From an uncultured Bdellovibrio sp. (GTDB taxonomy: Bacteria; Bdellovibrionota; Bdellovibrionia; Bdellovibrionales; Bdellovibrionaceae): 5,069 nucleotides of DNA. The position numbers and the translations under genes are program-made. The notes beneath the pieces are model-generated. The model saw nothing but the letters and a program-made list of their open reading frames with translations. It had not been told where the DNA came from and ran no database searches. How positions within the stretch are numbered: position 1 is the stretch's first letter; every line of letters begins with the position of its first letter. Below are positions 4,896 to 5,069 of the stretch, one piece after another. The DNA lies in assembly GCA_946480995.1 (NCBI GenBank), contig CAMLMF010000224.1, positions 1 to 5,069 on the forward strand. The letters run 5' to 3'.

Positions 4896-5069
4896 TTAGG
4901 GGACCTTTTCTAAGTATTTTAATAATAAATCGCGGCCCTTAATTTTGGCGCGCAAGACGGAAAGGAAAATAAAGACGCCACCGGTTTTTCTGTCTAAGAA
5001 AATCATTTCCTTAGGCGGCGTTCGCCACGAGTGTTTGCGAATGATTTGAAACACGCGCTTAGAAATACG
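4896..5069 (-). CDS. C-terminal 57 residues of a probable ABC1/AarF/UbiB-family kinase-like protein, cut by right edge
   Basis: The minus strand is open from the window edge to a TAA at 4898-4896, giving 57 residues that begin RISKRVFQII. The segment TPPKEMIFLDRKTGGVF (17-33) followed by LSVLRAKI and a closing GRDLLLKYL resembles the C-terminal tail of ABC1/AarF/UbiB atypical kinases, where a P-x-E-x-x-FLxRK-x-GG pattern precedes a short helical end. Family members are ATP-binding proteins, several of which are needed for ubiquinone synthesis or lipid homeostasis. The kinase core would lie beyond the window, so no catalytic residue is visible and the family call is moderate. The reading frame itself is well supported by its exact junction with the thioredoxin gene: TAA immediately followed by ATG, with the thioredoxin's ribosome site in its final codons. 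Confidence 0.75.
   Translation of the reverse strand, partial: RISKRVFQIIRKHSWRTPPKEMIFLDRKTGGVFIFLSVLRAKIKGRDLLLKYLEKVP

Noticed and set aside
4678..4899. Plus-strand 73-codon frame antisense to the thioredoxin
   Set aside because: It is opposite the WCEPC-containing frame and has no independent support.

Overview
The window looks like chromosomal housekeeping sequence from an aerobic, Gram-negative bacterium. An exported TlpA-type thioredoxin implies a periplasm, and a heme A synthase implies an aa3- or caa3-type terminal oxidase. The overall feel (a compact genome, a free-standing LON-domain protein, a DCC thiol protein, CtaA with LRxxHP in its second half) would fit Bdellovibrionota or a neighbouring delta-type lineage. 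That assignment is an impression from protein flavour; no taxon-diagnostic marker is present.

Layout, left to right: a Na+/phosphate cotransporter-like gene cut by the left edge (1-831, -); a MutT-type Nudix hydrolase (941-1354, +); a DCC/DUF393 thiol-disulfide protein (1339-1749, -); a free-standing LON substrate-binding-domain protein (1807-2424, +); heme A synthase ctaA (2413-3339, -); a His-rich CDF metal exporter (3420-4361, +); a secreted TlpA-like thioredoxin (4389-4895, -); and the 3' end of a probable ABC1/AarF/UbiB-type kinase gene cut by the right edge (4896-5069, -). Both edge genes are open to the window boundary and were found by translating the edges by hand.

The strand alternates at almost every gene (- + - + - + -), so most genes appear to be their own transcription unit. 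Two convergent pairs overlap at their 3' ends by 16 and 12 nt and a third is 27 nt apart. Three divergent pairs share short promoter regions of about 57-109 nt. The only co-directional pair is the kinase-like gene followed by the thioredoxin, with the stop codon directly abutting the next ATG. No stretch over 300 bases lacks a gene, and I see no tRNA, rRNA, CRISPR, insertion sequence, integrase or toxin-antitoxin gene.

A loose functional thread runs through the right half: heme A synthesis (CtaA with its extracytoplasmic Cys pair), a periplasmic thioredoxin of the type that services cytochrome oxidase assembly, a metal exporter, and a kinase of the family tied to quinone synthesis. The link to respiratory-chain biogenesis is inference. 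I see no convincing new system here; the points worth a second look are overlapping promoters, overlapping 3' ends and start-site oddities.
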